From Pyrinomonadaceae bacterium (GTDB taxonomy: Bacteria > Acidobacteriota > Blastocatellia > Pyrinomonadales > Pyrinomonadaceae), in assembly GCA_030841105.1 (NCBI GenBank), contig JAVEDE010000022.1:1-64000 (forward strand): a stretch of 64,000 bases of DNA, in the 5' to 3' direction. This document shows positions 31,782 through 40,712 of the stretch, piece after piece. Positions within the stretch are counted from its first letter, which is position 1. Every line of letters starts with the position of its first letter. The notes beneath the pieces were generated by a model that saw only the letters and a list, made by a program, of their open reading frames with translations, did no database searches and was not told the DNA's origin. The position numbers and the translations under genes were made by a program.

Positions 31782-33332
31782 TTGGTTGAAGCGGGACACC
31801 GGAAAGAGAGTTCGTTGACGGCGCGTGCGGCGTGGATCATGTCGGCGCGCACGGTGGCGTTCGTCCTGAGCTTCGCGCTGCCGCTCTTGCTCGTGCGTCG
31901 TCTCGACCAAACCTCTTTCGGCCTCTACAAGCAAGTGTTCCTCGTCGTCGGGACGGCCGTGAACGTGCTGCCGCTCGGCTTCCACATGAGCGCGTTCTAC
32001 TTCCTCCCGCGCGAACCCGAACGGCGCGGCGAAGTGGTCTTCAACATCCTGCTCTTTCACCTCGTCGTGGCCGCGCTCGCGTGCCTCGCCTTCGTCCTGC
32101 GCCCCGGCCTGCTCGCCGCCCTGTTCCCCGGCTCGCTCGAACTCGTCACTTACGCGCCCGCGCTCGGCGTCGTGCTGTTGCTGTGGGTCGTCTCCTCGTT
32201 TCTCGAAGCCATCGCGATGGCGAATCAGGAGACGAAGACGGCGACGCTTTTCATCATCTCGATGCAACTGGCGCGCACGCTCCTCCTGCTCGCGGCGGCC
32301 GTCATGTTCGCCTCCGTCGAGTCGCTCATCTACGCGGCGATCATTCAGGGCGCACTGCAAACCGTCGTGCTCGTCGCGTATCTCTTCGTGCGCTTCGAGG
32401 GCTTCGGGCGTCGCTTCGATCCGAAGCTCCTGCGCACGCAACTCAGTTACGCGCTGCCGCTCGGCGTCGCCGGATTTCTGTACTCAATGCAGATGGACTT
32501 GCACAACTATTTCGTGTCCAACCGCTTCGACGCAGCGACGTTTGCCGTCTACGCCGTCGGCTGTTTCAACCTGCCACTCATACACATCCTCAGCGATTCG
32601 GTCGGCTCGGTGATGATCCCGCGCGTGGCCGAACTGGAGAAGCGCGGCGAGCGGCGCGAGATCGTCGTCCTTATCTCGCGGATGATGCGCAAACTCGCCG
32701 CCGCCTATTTCGCGCTCTACGCCTTTCTGATCGTGATGGGGCGCGAGTTCATCGTCGTCCTGTTTCGCGAACAGTACCTTGCGAGTTGGCCGATCTTCGC
32801 GATCAACCTGGCGATGATCCCGCTCGGCATCATCACGTCGGCCTACGACCCGGTGATGCGCGCCTACCCGGAGCACCGTTTCTTTCTGTTGCGCGCGCGC
32901 GCCGTCTTGCTCGCGGGGTTGTTCGTCGCGCTCTGGTTCGGCACGCGGCGTGTGGGCTTGGTGGGCGTCATCTCGCTCGTCGTGTTGACGAACCTTTTGG
33001 AGCGCGTGGTGGTGGCGATGCGCTGCGGGAAGGCTCTGGGGATGACGTGGGGGCAGTTCGCGCTGTTCAAGGACGTGGGCAAGCTGGCCTGCGCCGCGGC
33101 CGTCGCCGCCGTCGCAACTGCGCTCGTGCGCGCGCTCGTCGTGGGCACGCTGCCGCCGTTCTTCGTGCTCGCTGTGTGCGGCGTGGTCTTCGTCGCCGCC
33201 TACCTCGCGTGCGTGTGGCTGTTCAAAGTTTTGTCGCCGGACGAACGCGACGGCGCGTTGCGCGCGTTGCGCACGGTGCAACGCCGCACGACCCACTGGC
33301 GGCGCGCAGCCGCCAACGACGTGGCCGGATAA
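31782..33332 (+). CDS. wzx: Wzx-type polysaccharide flippase (MOP superfamily)
   Basis: The 516-residue protein has twelve to fourteen hydrophobic segments spread evenly and no large soluble domain. The start region ARAAWIMSARTVAFVLSFALP and LDQTSFGLYKQVFLVVG match the first two helices of RfbX/Wzx-like MATE-fold flippases. The start codon is TTG at 31782 with GGGAAGGGAAG upstream. It would move the lipid-linked repeat unit from the cytoplasmic to the periplasmic face before polymerisation by the Wzy-like proteins. It is the only flippase in the window. The 96 bases before it contain ATCATATAAG, which could be part of a promoter, but no good -35 box is evident. Confidence 0.82.
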   Translation: MVEAGHRKESSLTARAAWIMSARTVAFVLSFALPLLLVRRLDQTSFGLYKQVFLVVGTAVNVLPLGFHMSAFYFLPREPERRGEVVFNILLFHLVVAALACLAFVLRPGLLAALFPGSLELVTYAPALGVVLLLWVVSSFLEAIAMANQETKTATLFIISMQLARTLLLLAAAVMFASVESLIYAAIIQGALQTVVLVAYLFVRFEGFGRRFDPKLLRTQLSYALPLGVAGFLYSMQMDLHNYFVSNRFDAATFAVYAVGCFNLPLIHILSDSVGSVMIPRVAELEKRGERREIVVLISRMMRKLAAAYFALYAFLIVMGREFIVVLFREQYLASWPIFAINLAMIPLGIITSAYDPVMRAYPEHRFFLLRARAVLLAGLFVALWFGTRRVGLVGVISLVVLTNLLERVVVAMRCGKALGMTWGQFALFKDVGKLACAAAVAAVATALVRALVVGTLPPFFVLAVCGVVFVAAYLACVWLFKVLSPDERDGALRALRTVQRRTTHWRRAAANDVAG

Positions 33333-33352
33333 GATTGAGGAGATTGGGGAAC

Positions 33353-34744
33353 TTGGCCGGACTGACCATCCACGGACTGCTCTCAAGCAAGGTGCTGCTG
33401 CCGCTCACGCGGGCGCAACGTCTGGCGCGCGCCTCGCGCCGCCCGGCGATGCGCGCCTTCTACGAAGGCATGCGCTTCCGACGCGAGTCCGAGGCATGGG
33501 ACGCGGAACGACGGCGCGAGTGGATGTTAAATCAACTGCGCCGCGTCGCGCGTCGCGCCGCCGCCGGGACAACGTTCTACCGCGAACTCTTCGCGCGTGA
33601 GAAGTTTGACCCGCAGGCTGATTTCAGTTTCGCAGACTTCGCGCGCCTCCCCGTGCTCGAACGCGAAGACGTGAGAGAGGCTGGCCGCGCGCTCGTCTCG
33701 AACGAAGTCCCCGCCGATAAACTGCGAGAGGATGCGACGGGCGGTTCGACCGGCGAGCCGACGCGCGTGTGGCTGGGGCCGGAAGAGTTGGGCTGGCGCG
33801 AGAGCGCGCTCGAATATCCGATGCAGCGTATCGGCGCGCCGACGGGCACGCCGACCGCTTACTTCTGGGGGCATCATCTCGACCCCGTGGCGCGCGTGTC
33901 GTGGCGCGAACGCTATCACGATTTCGAGTCGAACGTCCGCTGGTTCGATTGCTTCCGCCTCTCGCCGGACGTGCTCGCGCAGTATCACGCGGAGTTCACG
34001 CGCTGGCGACCGCGTTGCATCATCGCCTACGCGAGCGCGCTCGCCGCGCTGGCCGAGTTCGTGCTCGCGGAAAATTTACAGACCAACTACCCGACGCATT
34101 GTTTCGTCACGGGCGCGGAGAAACTTTATCCCGCGCAGCGCGAGACGGTAGAGCGCGCCTTCCCCACGCGCCGCGTCCACGAACGCTACGGCAGCCGCGA
34201 CGTCGGCATCATGGGCTTCCAACTTGAGCCGGAGCGCACGCACGATTTTGCGGTTGACTGGCAGAACGTTCTCGTCGAACCGGAGACGGACGCTGCGGAG
34301 TCGCCGATCTTGATCACGAAGCTGCACGCCGACGGCATGCCGATGCTGCGTTACCGCGTGGGCGACGTCGGAAGTTTTCCGCGCGGAAGTCAACCGGGGC
34401 ATCCGGCGTTTGTGCTGCACGAAATTCTGGGGCGCGAACTCGACCGCATCTGGCTGCCCGACGGCCGCTGGATCGCGGGCATGCAGATGCCGCACATGTT
34501 GAAGGACTACCCCGTGCGCGAGTTCATGTTTTTGCAACGCCCCGACTACTCGGTGGAACTACAAGTCATCCCGCAAAACAACTTCGGTGAAGACTCGCGG
34601 CGGAGTATCTTAGAGACGGTCGAGGCGAACCTGCCGGGGCTTGAGGTCAGCGTCGCGCTCGTCCAGAGCATCCCACGCACGAAGGCCAACAAGTTGCGCC
34701 CCGTCGTGAGCGAGGTGAAGCGGGCGGAAGGGAACGGGCAATGA
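33353..34744 (+). CDS. Phenylacetate-CoA ligase/CapK-type adenylate-forming enzyme
   Basis: The frame is open for 970 codons from 31832, but the upstream part is an antisense-free shadow of the flippase. I place the start at TTG 33353, ten bases after GAGGAG (33337-33342), giving 463 residues. The ATP loop TGGSTGEPT at 129-137, then ITKLHADGMPMLRYRVGD and LGRELDRIWLPDGRWI are those of the PaaK/CapK branch. In capsule and exosortase loci such proteins activate an acyl or amino acyl group for sugar modification. It lies 20 bases after the flippase stop and overlaps the DUF362 gene by ATGA. All nucleotide-binding parts seem intact. Confidence 0.8.
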   Translation: MAGLTIHGLLSSKVLLPLTRAQRLARASRRPAMRAFYEGMRFRRESEAWDAERRREWMLNQLRRVARRAAAGTTFYRELFAREKFDPQADFSFADFARLPVLEREDVREAGRALVSNEVPADKLREDATGGSTGEPTRVWLGPEELGWRESALEYPMQRIGAPTGTPTAYFWGHHLDPVARVSWRERYHDFESNVRWFDCFRLSPDVLAQYHAEFTRWRPRCIIAYASALAALAEFVLAENLQTNYPTHCFVTGAEKLYPAQRETVERAFPTRRVHERYGSRDVGIMGFQLEPERTHDFAVDWQNVLVEPETDAAESPILITKLHADGMPMLRYRVGDVGSFPRGSQPGHPAFVLHEILGRELDRIWLPDGRWIAGMQMPHMLKDYPVREFMFLQRPDYSVELQVIPQNNFGEDSRRSILETVEANLPGLEVSVALVQSIPRTKANKLRPVVSEVKRAEGNGQ

Positions 34745-36201
34745 AGGACTTACGCAACAACTCTTGCGACGACGCGCGCGTGGCCGTGGCGAAGACGCCC
34801 GCGGCGCGTTACCCATCAGACGACAGCAGCAGCACAGCAGTTTCCGACGCGGACGACATCGCGCTCGCACTCCTGCGGCTCGCGCGCGAACTCGGTTGGG
34901 GCGACGAGGCAAGTGGCGCGTTCGGCCATGTCATCCCGAAGGGCGCGCGCGTGCTCATCAAACCGAACTTCGTCATGCACGTGAATCAGGGCGCGGGCGG
35001 CATCGAGCCTCTCGTGACGCACCAGTCGCTTGTGCGCGCGGCGGTCGAGGCGGCGTTGCAGACGGGCGCGGCGGAAGTGTCCGTCGGCGACGCGCCCGTG
35101 CAGGGCTGCGATTTCCCGGCGTTGCTCCGCGCGACGGGACTCGACGTGTGGTCGGCCGACTTGATGCGGCGCGACAAACGCTTTCGCGGCATACGCGATT
35201 TCCGACGCACGATTGCCGTCTTCACGGACGGCGTGCGCGCGGCGTCGGAGAACATGCGCGACGAGTCGGAGTTCACCCTCTTCGATCTGGGACGCGAGAG
35301 TCTGCTCGAACCGATCACGGACGAGTCGGGCGCGTTCCGCGTCACCTGCTACGACCCGCGCTTGATGCGACGCACGCACGCGCCCGGTCGTCATCAATAC
35401 CTCATCGCGCGCGCCGTGCTCGACGCCGATGTCGTCATCAACCTGCCGAAGTTGAAGACGCACAAGAAGGCGGGCATCACCTGCGCGCTCAAGAACCTGA
35501 TCGGCATCAACGGCAACAAGGAGTTTCTGCCGCACCATCGCCTCGGCGGCGCGCAGAGCGGCGGCGACTGCTATCCCGGCGCGAGCCCCTTGAAGCGTTC
35601 GCTCGAATACGTGCTCGACCGCGAGAACTCGACGGCGCGTCCCGCGCTCGGCAAGGTCTGGCACGGACTCGGCGTGCAACTCGAACGCGCGGCGCGCATC
35701 GCGGGCGACGGGCTGGGCGTCGAAGGCTCTTGGTCGGGCAACGATACGGTGTGGCGCACCGCGCTCGACCTCAACCGCGTGCTTCTGTACGGACGCCCGG
35801 ACGCGACCTTCTCGGATCATCCGGCGCGTCTTGTCGTCCACGTGGCCGACGCGGTGGTGGCCGGGCAGGGCGACGGGCCGCTCGCGCCCGAAGCGTTGCC
35901 GATGGGGTTACTCGTCGGCGCGTGGAACGCGGCGGCGTTGGACTGGGCGGGCGCGCACCTGCTCGGCTACGACCCGGCGCGCGTCTCGATTGCGCGCGAG
36001 GCGTTCGGTCAGTTTCGCTGGCCGCTCGCCACCTTCGCGCACGAAGCGGTGCAACTGTGCGGCGACCTCGGCGAAGGCGCGGCGGATGAAATGTTCGGCC
36101 GCGCGAGCGCGCCGCTCTTTCAAGTCAACCACCCGGAAGGCTGGCGCGACGCCGCCGCTGTTGTGGCGGAGAACAACGGCGCGCGTTCACGCTCGAAATG
36201 A
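34741..36201 (+). CDS. DUF362 domain protein
   Basis: The 486-residue protein matches the DUF362 pattern: VLIKPNFVMHVNQG, HQSLVRAAVEAALQTGAAEVSVGD, DADVVINLPKLKTHKKAGITCALKNLIG, and a C-terminal VHVADAVVAGQGDGPLAPE. The family often carries ferredoxin modules, but no CxxCxxC cluster is present here. Its chemistry is not established. Located four bases into the end of the CapK-type ligase gene, it may act with it in modifying a glycan substituent. The first 40 residues are low complexity and not conserved. Strong family call, unknown function. Confidence 0.8.
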   Translation: MKDLRNNSCDDARVAVAKTPAARYPSDDSSSTAVSDADDIALALLRLARELGWGDEASGAFGHVIPKGARVLIKPNFVMHVNQGAGGIEPLVTHQSLVRAAVEAALQTGAAEVSVGDAPVQGCDFPALLRATGLDVWSADLMRRDKRFRGIRDFRRTIAVFTDGVRAASENMRDESEFTLFDLGRESLLEPITDESGAFRVTCYDPRLMRRTHAPGRHQYLIARAVLDADVVINLPKLKTHKKAGITCALKNLIGINGNKEFLPHHRLGGAQSGGDCYPGASPLKRSLEYVLDRENSTARPALGKVWHGLGVQLERAARIAGDGLGVEGSWSGNDTVWRTALDLNRVLLYGRPDATFSDHPARLVVHVADAVVAGQGDGPLAPEALPMGLLVGAWNAAALDWAGAHLLGYDPARVSIAREAFGQFRWPLATFAHEAVQLCGDLGEGAADEMFGRASAPLFQVNHPEGWRDAAAVVAENNGARSRSK

Positions 36202-36251
36202 ACCTGTTAAGTTAAACGGTCAAGGAAACTCATCTCAACTTTTACAAACGT

Positions 36252-38267
36252 ATGTGCGGAATTGCCGGATTAGTGGTAGCTCGAAACAGTCGCGCGGAGT
36301 CGGACGAGGCGGTCGCGCGGATGATTCGCGCGCTCGCGCGGCGCGGGCCTGACGGCGCGGGGTTGGAGAGTTGGCCGCACGGCACTGCGCTCGGCCACAG
36401 GCGTCTCGCCATCTTCGATCTGAGCGAGGCGGGGCGGCAGCCGATGCTCTCCGAAGACGGTTCGGTCGGCATCGTCTTCAACGGCGCGATCTACAACTTC
36501 CGCGAACTGCGCGCCGAACTCGAAACGCGCGGCCGTCGCTTTCACAGCCAGACGGACACGGAGGTGCTCGTCGAAGGCTACCGCGAGTGGGGCATGGACG
36601 CGCTCGTCAGTCGGCTGCACGGCATGTTCGCCTTCGGCCTGTGGGACGAACGCGCGCAGAAACTTTTCCTCGTGCGCGACCGCCTCGGCGTCAAGCCGCT
36701 CGTCTACGCCAAGGCGGCGGACGGCCGCCTCGCCTTCGCCTCGAACGTGCGCGCGCTGCGTGCCGCAGGCGTGCTCGGCGAGATTGACGCGGCGTCAATC
36801 GTCGAATATCTCGAATTCGGTTTCGTCACGGACGCGCGCGCGATCTACGAGGGCGCGACGAAAGTTCCGGCGGCGACCATCGTCGAATGGTCGGCGCAGG
36901 GCGGCGCGACCAACTCGCGCACTTACTGGTCGCCGCCCGTCGCGCTCGAAGCGGGCGACGCGCACACGCCGAAGTTTGCAGAGGCGGTCGAGGAAGTCGA
37001 GCGGCTGTTCGTGAACGCGGTCGAGATGCGTCTGTTCGCGGACGTGCCGGTCGGCGCGCTCTTGTCGGGCGGCGTTGATTCGAGCCTCGTCTGCTGGGCG
37101 GTCGCCAAACTCGGCGGCGACGTGACGGCCTACACCGTCGGCACGCCGGGCGATGCGCTCGACGAGACGGCCGACGCGCGCCTGACCGCCGCGACGCTCG
37201 GCATCTCTCACCGCGTCCTCGATCTTTCGGCGAGCGACGCGCCCGACGTGTCGGAGTTGGCCGTGGCCTATGCCGAACCGTTCGCGTGTTCGTCGGCACT
37301 CGGCATGTTGCGCGTCTCGCGCGCCGTCGCGCCATCTGCCACTGTTCTGTTGACGGGCGACGGCGGCGACGACGTGTTCCTCGGCTACCCCGAACACCGT
37401 TACCTGTGGCTCGCCTCGCGCCTCGCGCGCCGCACGCCCGCGGCCGCCGCCGATTTGTGGTTGCACACTTTGCGCGCGCGTTTTCCCCGTCGCGGTCTCG
37501 CGCGCCGCGCCGCCTCGTTTCTCGACTACGCGACCGGCGGCCTCGGCGCGGTCACGAACGCGCGCGACGGTTTGCCAATTTACGAACAGAGCGCGATTCT
37601 CGGAGAGCGACTTGCGGGCTTGAACGTCGCGCAGCGCGGCATCGCGCGTTCGCGCGAGTCGGCGCAAAACGTGCTCGCGGAGTTTTTGGAGTACGACCGG
37701 CGCACGCGCTTCACCGGCGAATACCTGCCGAAGGTTGACGGCGCGACGATGCACTACGCGCTCGAAGCGCGCTCGCCGTTTCTCGATCAGCGGTTGTGGG
37801 AGTACGCGGCCGCGCTGCCGCTCGACTTGCGTCTCAGGCGCGGCGGGTTGAAAGCGATCCTGCGCGAGTTGGCGCGTCGGCGCGTCGGCGAGCGCGTGGC
37901 GCGCGGGCGCAAGCGCGGCTTCGGCATCCCGGCGGGACGTTGGATGGCGGGGCGTTGGCGCGGGCGCGTGGAAGAGACGCTGCGCGAGTCCGTCCTCGGC
38001 CAAGAGGGTTGGATTGACGCGCAGGCCGCGCTCAAGAAGTTTGCGCGCGAAGTTGAACAAGGCGAGGCTTCGTTGCAGACGTGGTATCTCTACGTGTTGG
38101 AGACGTGGATGCGCCACGAGCGCGCGGCGAACGTCTTCGAGCCGCCCGCAGGCGATGTCGAGCGGCTGACGATGGCGACGCTCAGGGCGCGCGAGACGAC
38201 GGAGGCAGGAGCGCGAGTCGTCGCCGTCAAAACTGAAACTCAAACCGAAGACAGCCACGCGGCTTGA
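36252..38267 (+). CDS. asnB: Asparagine synthetase-like glutamine amidotransferase (second of three)
   Basis: The 671-residue protein begins MCGIAGLVV, so Cys2 is the glutaminase nucleophile; RRGPDGAGLE and FNGAIYNFRELR follow. The synthetase half has SGGVDSS at 272-278 and LTGDGGDDVFLGYPEHRY, and ALEARSPFLDQRLWEYAA near the C-terminus. The synthetase part is more diverged than in the copies at 12635 and 43424, for example GGDDVF in place of GGDECF, so its acceptor may differ. The C-terminal 60 residues are Thr/Glu-rich. It starts a run with two glycosyltransferases and the heparinase-like gene. Probable role is amidation of a sugar acid or peptide unit. Confidence 0.86.
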   Translation: MCGIAGLVVARNSRAESDEAVARMIRALARRGPDGAGLESWPHGTALGHRRLAIFDLSEAGRQPMLSEDGSVGIVFNGAIYNFRELRAELETRGRRFHSQTDTEVLVEGYREWGMDALVSRLHGMFAFGLWDERAQKLFLVRDRLGVKPLVYAKAADGRLAFASNVRALRAAGVLGEIDAASIVEYLEFGFVTDARAIYEGATKVPAATIVEWSAQGGATNSRTYWSPPVALEAGDAHTPKFAEAVEEVERLFVNAVEMRLFADVPVGALLSGGVDSSLVCWAVAKLGGDVTAYTVGTPGDALDETADARLTAATLGISHRVLDLSASDAPDVSELAVAYAEPFACSSALGMLRVSRAVAPSATVLLTGDGGDDVFLGYPEHRYLWLASRLARRTPAAAADLWLHTLRARFPRRGLARRAASFLDYATGGLGAVTNARDGLPIYEQSAILGERLAGLNVAQRGIARSRESAQNVLAEFLEYDRRTRFTGEYLPKVDGATMHYALEARSPFLDQRLWEYAAALPLDLRLRRGGLKAILRELARRRVGERVARGRKRGFGIPAGRWMAGRWRGRVEETLRESVLGQEGWIDAQAALKKFAREVEQGEASLQTWYLYVLETWMRHERAANVFEPPAGDVERLTMATLRARETTEAGARVVAVKTETQTEDSHAA

Positions 38268-38310
38268 TAGTTAACTAAAGCTAGTCCGAAGTTAATCCAA
38301 AGTTAATTCG

Positions 38311-39513
38311 ATGAAACCGAACGTCCTCCTCTTCATAGACAGCTTCGCGCAGGGCGGAACCGAGCGGCAGGTGGTGCAACTCGCGCGCCTGCTGTCGGAG
38401 AGCGGGCGTTATCGCATTCACCTCGCGTGCCTGAGCGGCGAGGGCGTGCTGCGCGCGGAGGCGGAGCGTTACGGCTTCACGGACATTCCCGAATTTCCGC
38501 TCACCTCTTTTTACGACCGCAACATGCTCGCGCAACTGCGCCGCTGCGCCGCGCTCATACGCGAGCGCGAGATTGACATCGTGGAGACGCACGACTTCTA
38601 CACCAACATCTTCGGCATGACGGCCGCCGCGCTCGCGCGTCGCCGTGGGAGCGCGCGCATCGCCTCGCGGCGCGAAACCGACGGCACGAAGACGCGCAAG
38701 CAGAAGTGGGTGCAGCAACGCGCGTTCGCGCTCGCCGACGCTATCGTTGCCAACGCCGAAGCGGTGAGGCGCGAGTTGATCCGTGACGGCGTGCCCGCCG
38801 CGAAAATTCAGACGATCTATAACGGCATGGACACGTCGAGGGTCGCGCCGCGCCCCGACCTTCGCCGCGCGGACGCGCTCAAACTTTTAGGTCTGCCATC
38901 GGACGGCGCGCAACGTTTCGTCAGCATCGTCGCCAACATGCGCCACGCCAACAAGGATCAAGCGACTTTCCTACGCGCCGCGCGCCGCGTCGCCGACGAC
39001 GTGCCGGAGGCGGCGTTCGTGCTCGCGGGCGAGGGCGAACTGCGCGAGTCGCTCGTCGCGCTCGCGGCCGAACTCGGTCTGGCGGAGCGCGCCTTCTTCA
39101 CGGGGCGTTGCGCCGACGTGCCGGAACTGCTCGCCGTCTCAGAGGTGTGCGTGCTCAGTTCAAACGGGACGGAAGGTTTTTCCAACTCGATCATCGAGTA
39201 CATGGCCGCCGCGCGCCCGGTCGTGGCGACGGACATCGGCGGCGCGCGCGAGGCCGTCGTCGAAGGCGAGACCGGCTACGTCGTCCAACCGGGCGACGAC
39301 GCCGCGCTTGCCGAACGCATCGTCTCCCTGCTCAGAGACCCGGAGCGGGCGCGACGGATGGGCGCGCGCGGATTGGAGGTCGTCAAGGAAAAGTTTTCCT
39401 GCGCGGCGCAGGTTGAGAGCGTCGAGAGTTTGTATGAGCGTCTGCTGTCGGAGAAACGCGCCGCGGCAGAGACGGGCATTGAGGCGAGCGCACGACAAGA
39501 GGGCGCGCGCTGA
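38311..39513 (+). CDS. Family 4 glycosyltransferase
   Basis: The 400-residue GT-B protein starts NVLLFIDSFAQGGTERQVVQLARLL, the glycine-rich acceptor loop. The C-terminal half has IYNGMDTSR, SIVANMRHANKDQATFL, LAGEGELRESL and the donor-binding EGFSNSIIEYMAAARPVVA with its two glutamates, then a closing helix with KEKFS. It is of normal length and looks intact. It is followed after about 20 bases by another GT4 gene, and the two probably add successive sugars. Donor sugar unknown. Confidence 0.85.
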   Translation: MKPNVLLFIDSFAQGGTERQVVQLARLLSESGRYRIHLACLSGEGVLRAEAERYGFTDIPEFPLTSFYDRNMLAQLRRCAALIREREIDIVETHDFYTNIFGMTAAALARRRGSARIASRRETDGTKTRKQKWVQQRAFALADAIVANAEAVRRELIRDGVPAAKIQTIYNGMDTSRVAPRPDLRRADALKLLGLPSDGAQRFVSIVANMRHANKDQATFLRAARRVADDVPEAAFVLAGEGELRESLVALAAELGLAERAFFTGRCADVPELLAVSEVCVLSSNGTEGFSNSIIEYMAAARPVVATDIGGAREAVVEGETGYVVQPGDDAALAERIVSLLRDPERARRMGARGLEVVKEKFSCAAQVESVESLYERLLSEKRAAAETGIEASARQEGAR

Positions 39514-39533
39514 CGTTGACGGGCGAAACGCGT

Positions 39534-40712
39534 ATGACCAAACGAGCCAACGAGAACATTGATGCGACGGGCGTGACGCCGAAGAGTAGGCGCGTGCGTG
39601 TTCTGATCGTCGCGCCGTCGCTCGGCATCCTCGGCGGTCAGGCGGTGCAGGCGGCGCGTCTGCTCGCGCGCTTCGAGGCCGAGCCGTCGCTCGAAGTTTC
39701 GTTCCTGCCGGTCAACCCGCGCCTGCCCGGTCTGCTCGGCCGCTTGCAGGGCGTCAAGTACGCCCGCACCGTTCTGACTTCCATCGCCTACATCGCGTCG
39801 CTCCTCGCGCGCGTGCGCGCGTTCGACGTGATCCACGTCTTCTCGGCTTCCTACACGTCCTTCGTGATCGCGCCGACGCCCGCCATCCTCATCGCCAAAC
39901 TCTACGGCAAAAAGATCGTCCTCAATTACCGGAGCGGCGAGGCCGAAGATCATCTCACGCGCTGGCGGCGCACCGCGCTCCCGACCATACGCTTGGTTGA
40001 CGAGGTGGCCGTGCCCTCCGGCTATCTCGTGGACGTGTTCGCGCGCTTCGGCCTCGGTGCACGCTCGATCTACAACTTCGTCGAGACGGAACGTTTTCGT
40101 TTCCGCGCGCGCCGCCCGCTGCGCCCGGTCTTTCTCTCGAACCGCAATCTCGAACCGCTCTACAACGTCGGCTGCATCCTGCGCGCCTTCGCCGTAATCC
40201 AAAAGCGTTTCCCCGAAGCGACGCTGACCGTCGCGGGCGACGGCAGCCAGCGCGCCGAACTCGAACAACTCGCGCGCGAACTCGATCTGCGAAACACGGA
40301 GTTTGTCGGCAGCGTCGCGCAGTCGCGGATGCCCGAACTGTGCGAGCGCGCGGACATCTATCTGAACAGTTCCAACATAGACAACATGCCCGGCTCGATT
40401 ATCGAGGCGTATGCCGCCGGCTTGCCCGTCGTGACGACGGACGCGGGCGGCATCCCTTACATCCTCGCCGACGGGCAGACGGGCTTGATGGTGCGTCGCG
40501 GCGACCACGAGGCGTTGGCCGCCGCAGCGATCAGCCTGTTGGAGGACGAAGCGTTGGCCGAACAATTGGCCGCGAACGCGCTCGCCGCGTGCCGCCAGTA
40601 CAGTTGGGCGGCGGTGCGCGACGAATGGCTCAAACTCTATTTCGAGTTGGCGGATGAGAGCGCCGCTATCAGGCCGTCCGTCGTCAGGCCGTCGCGAGTC
40701 GGAATCGAATGA
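39534..40712 (+). CDS. Family 4 glycosyltransferase
   Basis: From ATG 39534 the protein is 392 residues (a TTG at 39516 would add six). RVLIVAPSLGILGGQAVQAARLL is shortened here to its core loop SLGILGGQAV; IHVFSASYTSFV, NYRSGEAEDHL, SNRNLEPLYNV, VAGDGSQRAELE and the DNMPGSIIEAYAAGLPVV donor segment give a full GT-B fold. NMPGS in place of EGxP is typical of a branch of GT4. It overlaps the heparinase-like gene by ATGA at 40709, so glycan extension and later trimming are linked in translation. Confidence 0.83.
   Translation: MTKRANENIDATGVTPKSRRVRVLIVAPSLGILGGQAVQAARLLARFEAEPSLEVSFLPVNPRLPGLLGRLQGVKYARTVLTSIAYIASLLARVRAFDVIHVFSASYTSFVIAPTPAILIAKLYGKKIVLNYRSGEAEDHLTRWRRTALPTIRLVDEVAVPSGYLVDVFARFGLGARSIYNFVETERFRFRARRPLRPVFLSNRNLEPLYNVGCILRAFAVIQKRFPEATLTVAGDGSQRAELEQLARELDLRNTEFVGSVAQSRMPELCERADIYLNSSNIDNMPGSIIEAYAAGLPVVTTDAGGIPYILADGQTGLMVRRGDHEALAAAAISLLEDEALAEQLAANALAACRQYSWAAVRDEWLKLYFELADESAAIRPSVVRPSRVGIE

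Noticed and set aside
31832-33352. First half of a 970-codon open frame that could be read as a very long protein
   Set aside because: It is Arg/Ala-rich nonsense parallel to the flippase, whose membrane pattern is clear in the other frame; only the part from 33353 has a family match.
38268-38310. Repeated AGTTAA words before the GT4 gene
   Set aside because: The spacings are 21 and 11 bases, so no 7-base period and no inverted partner.
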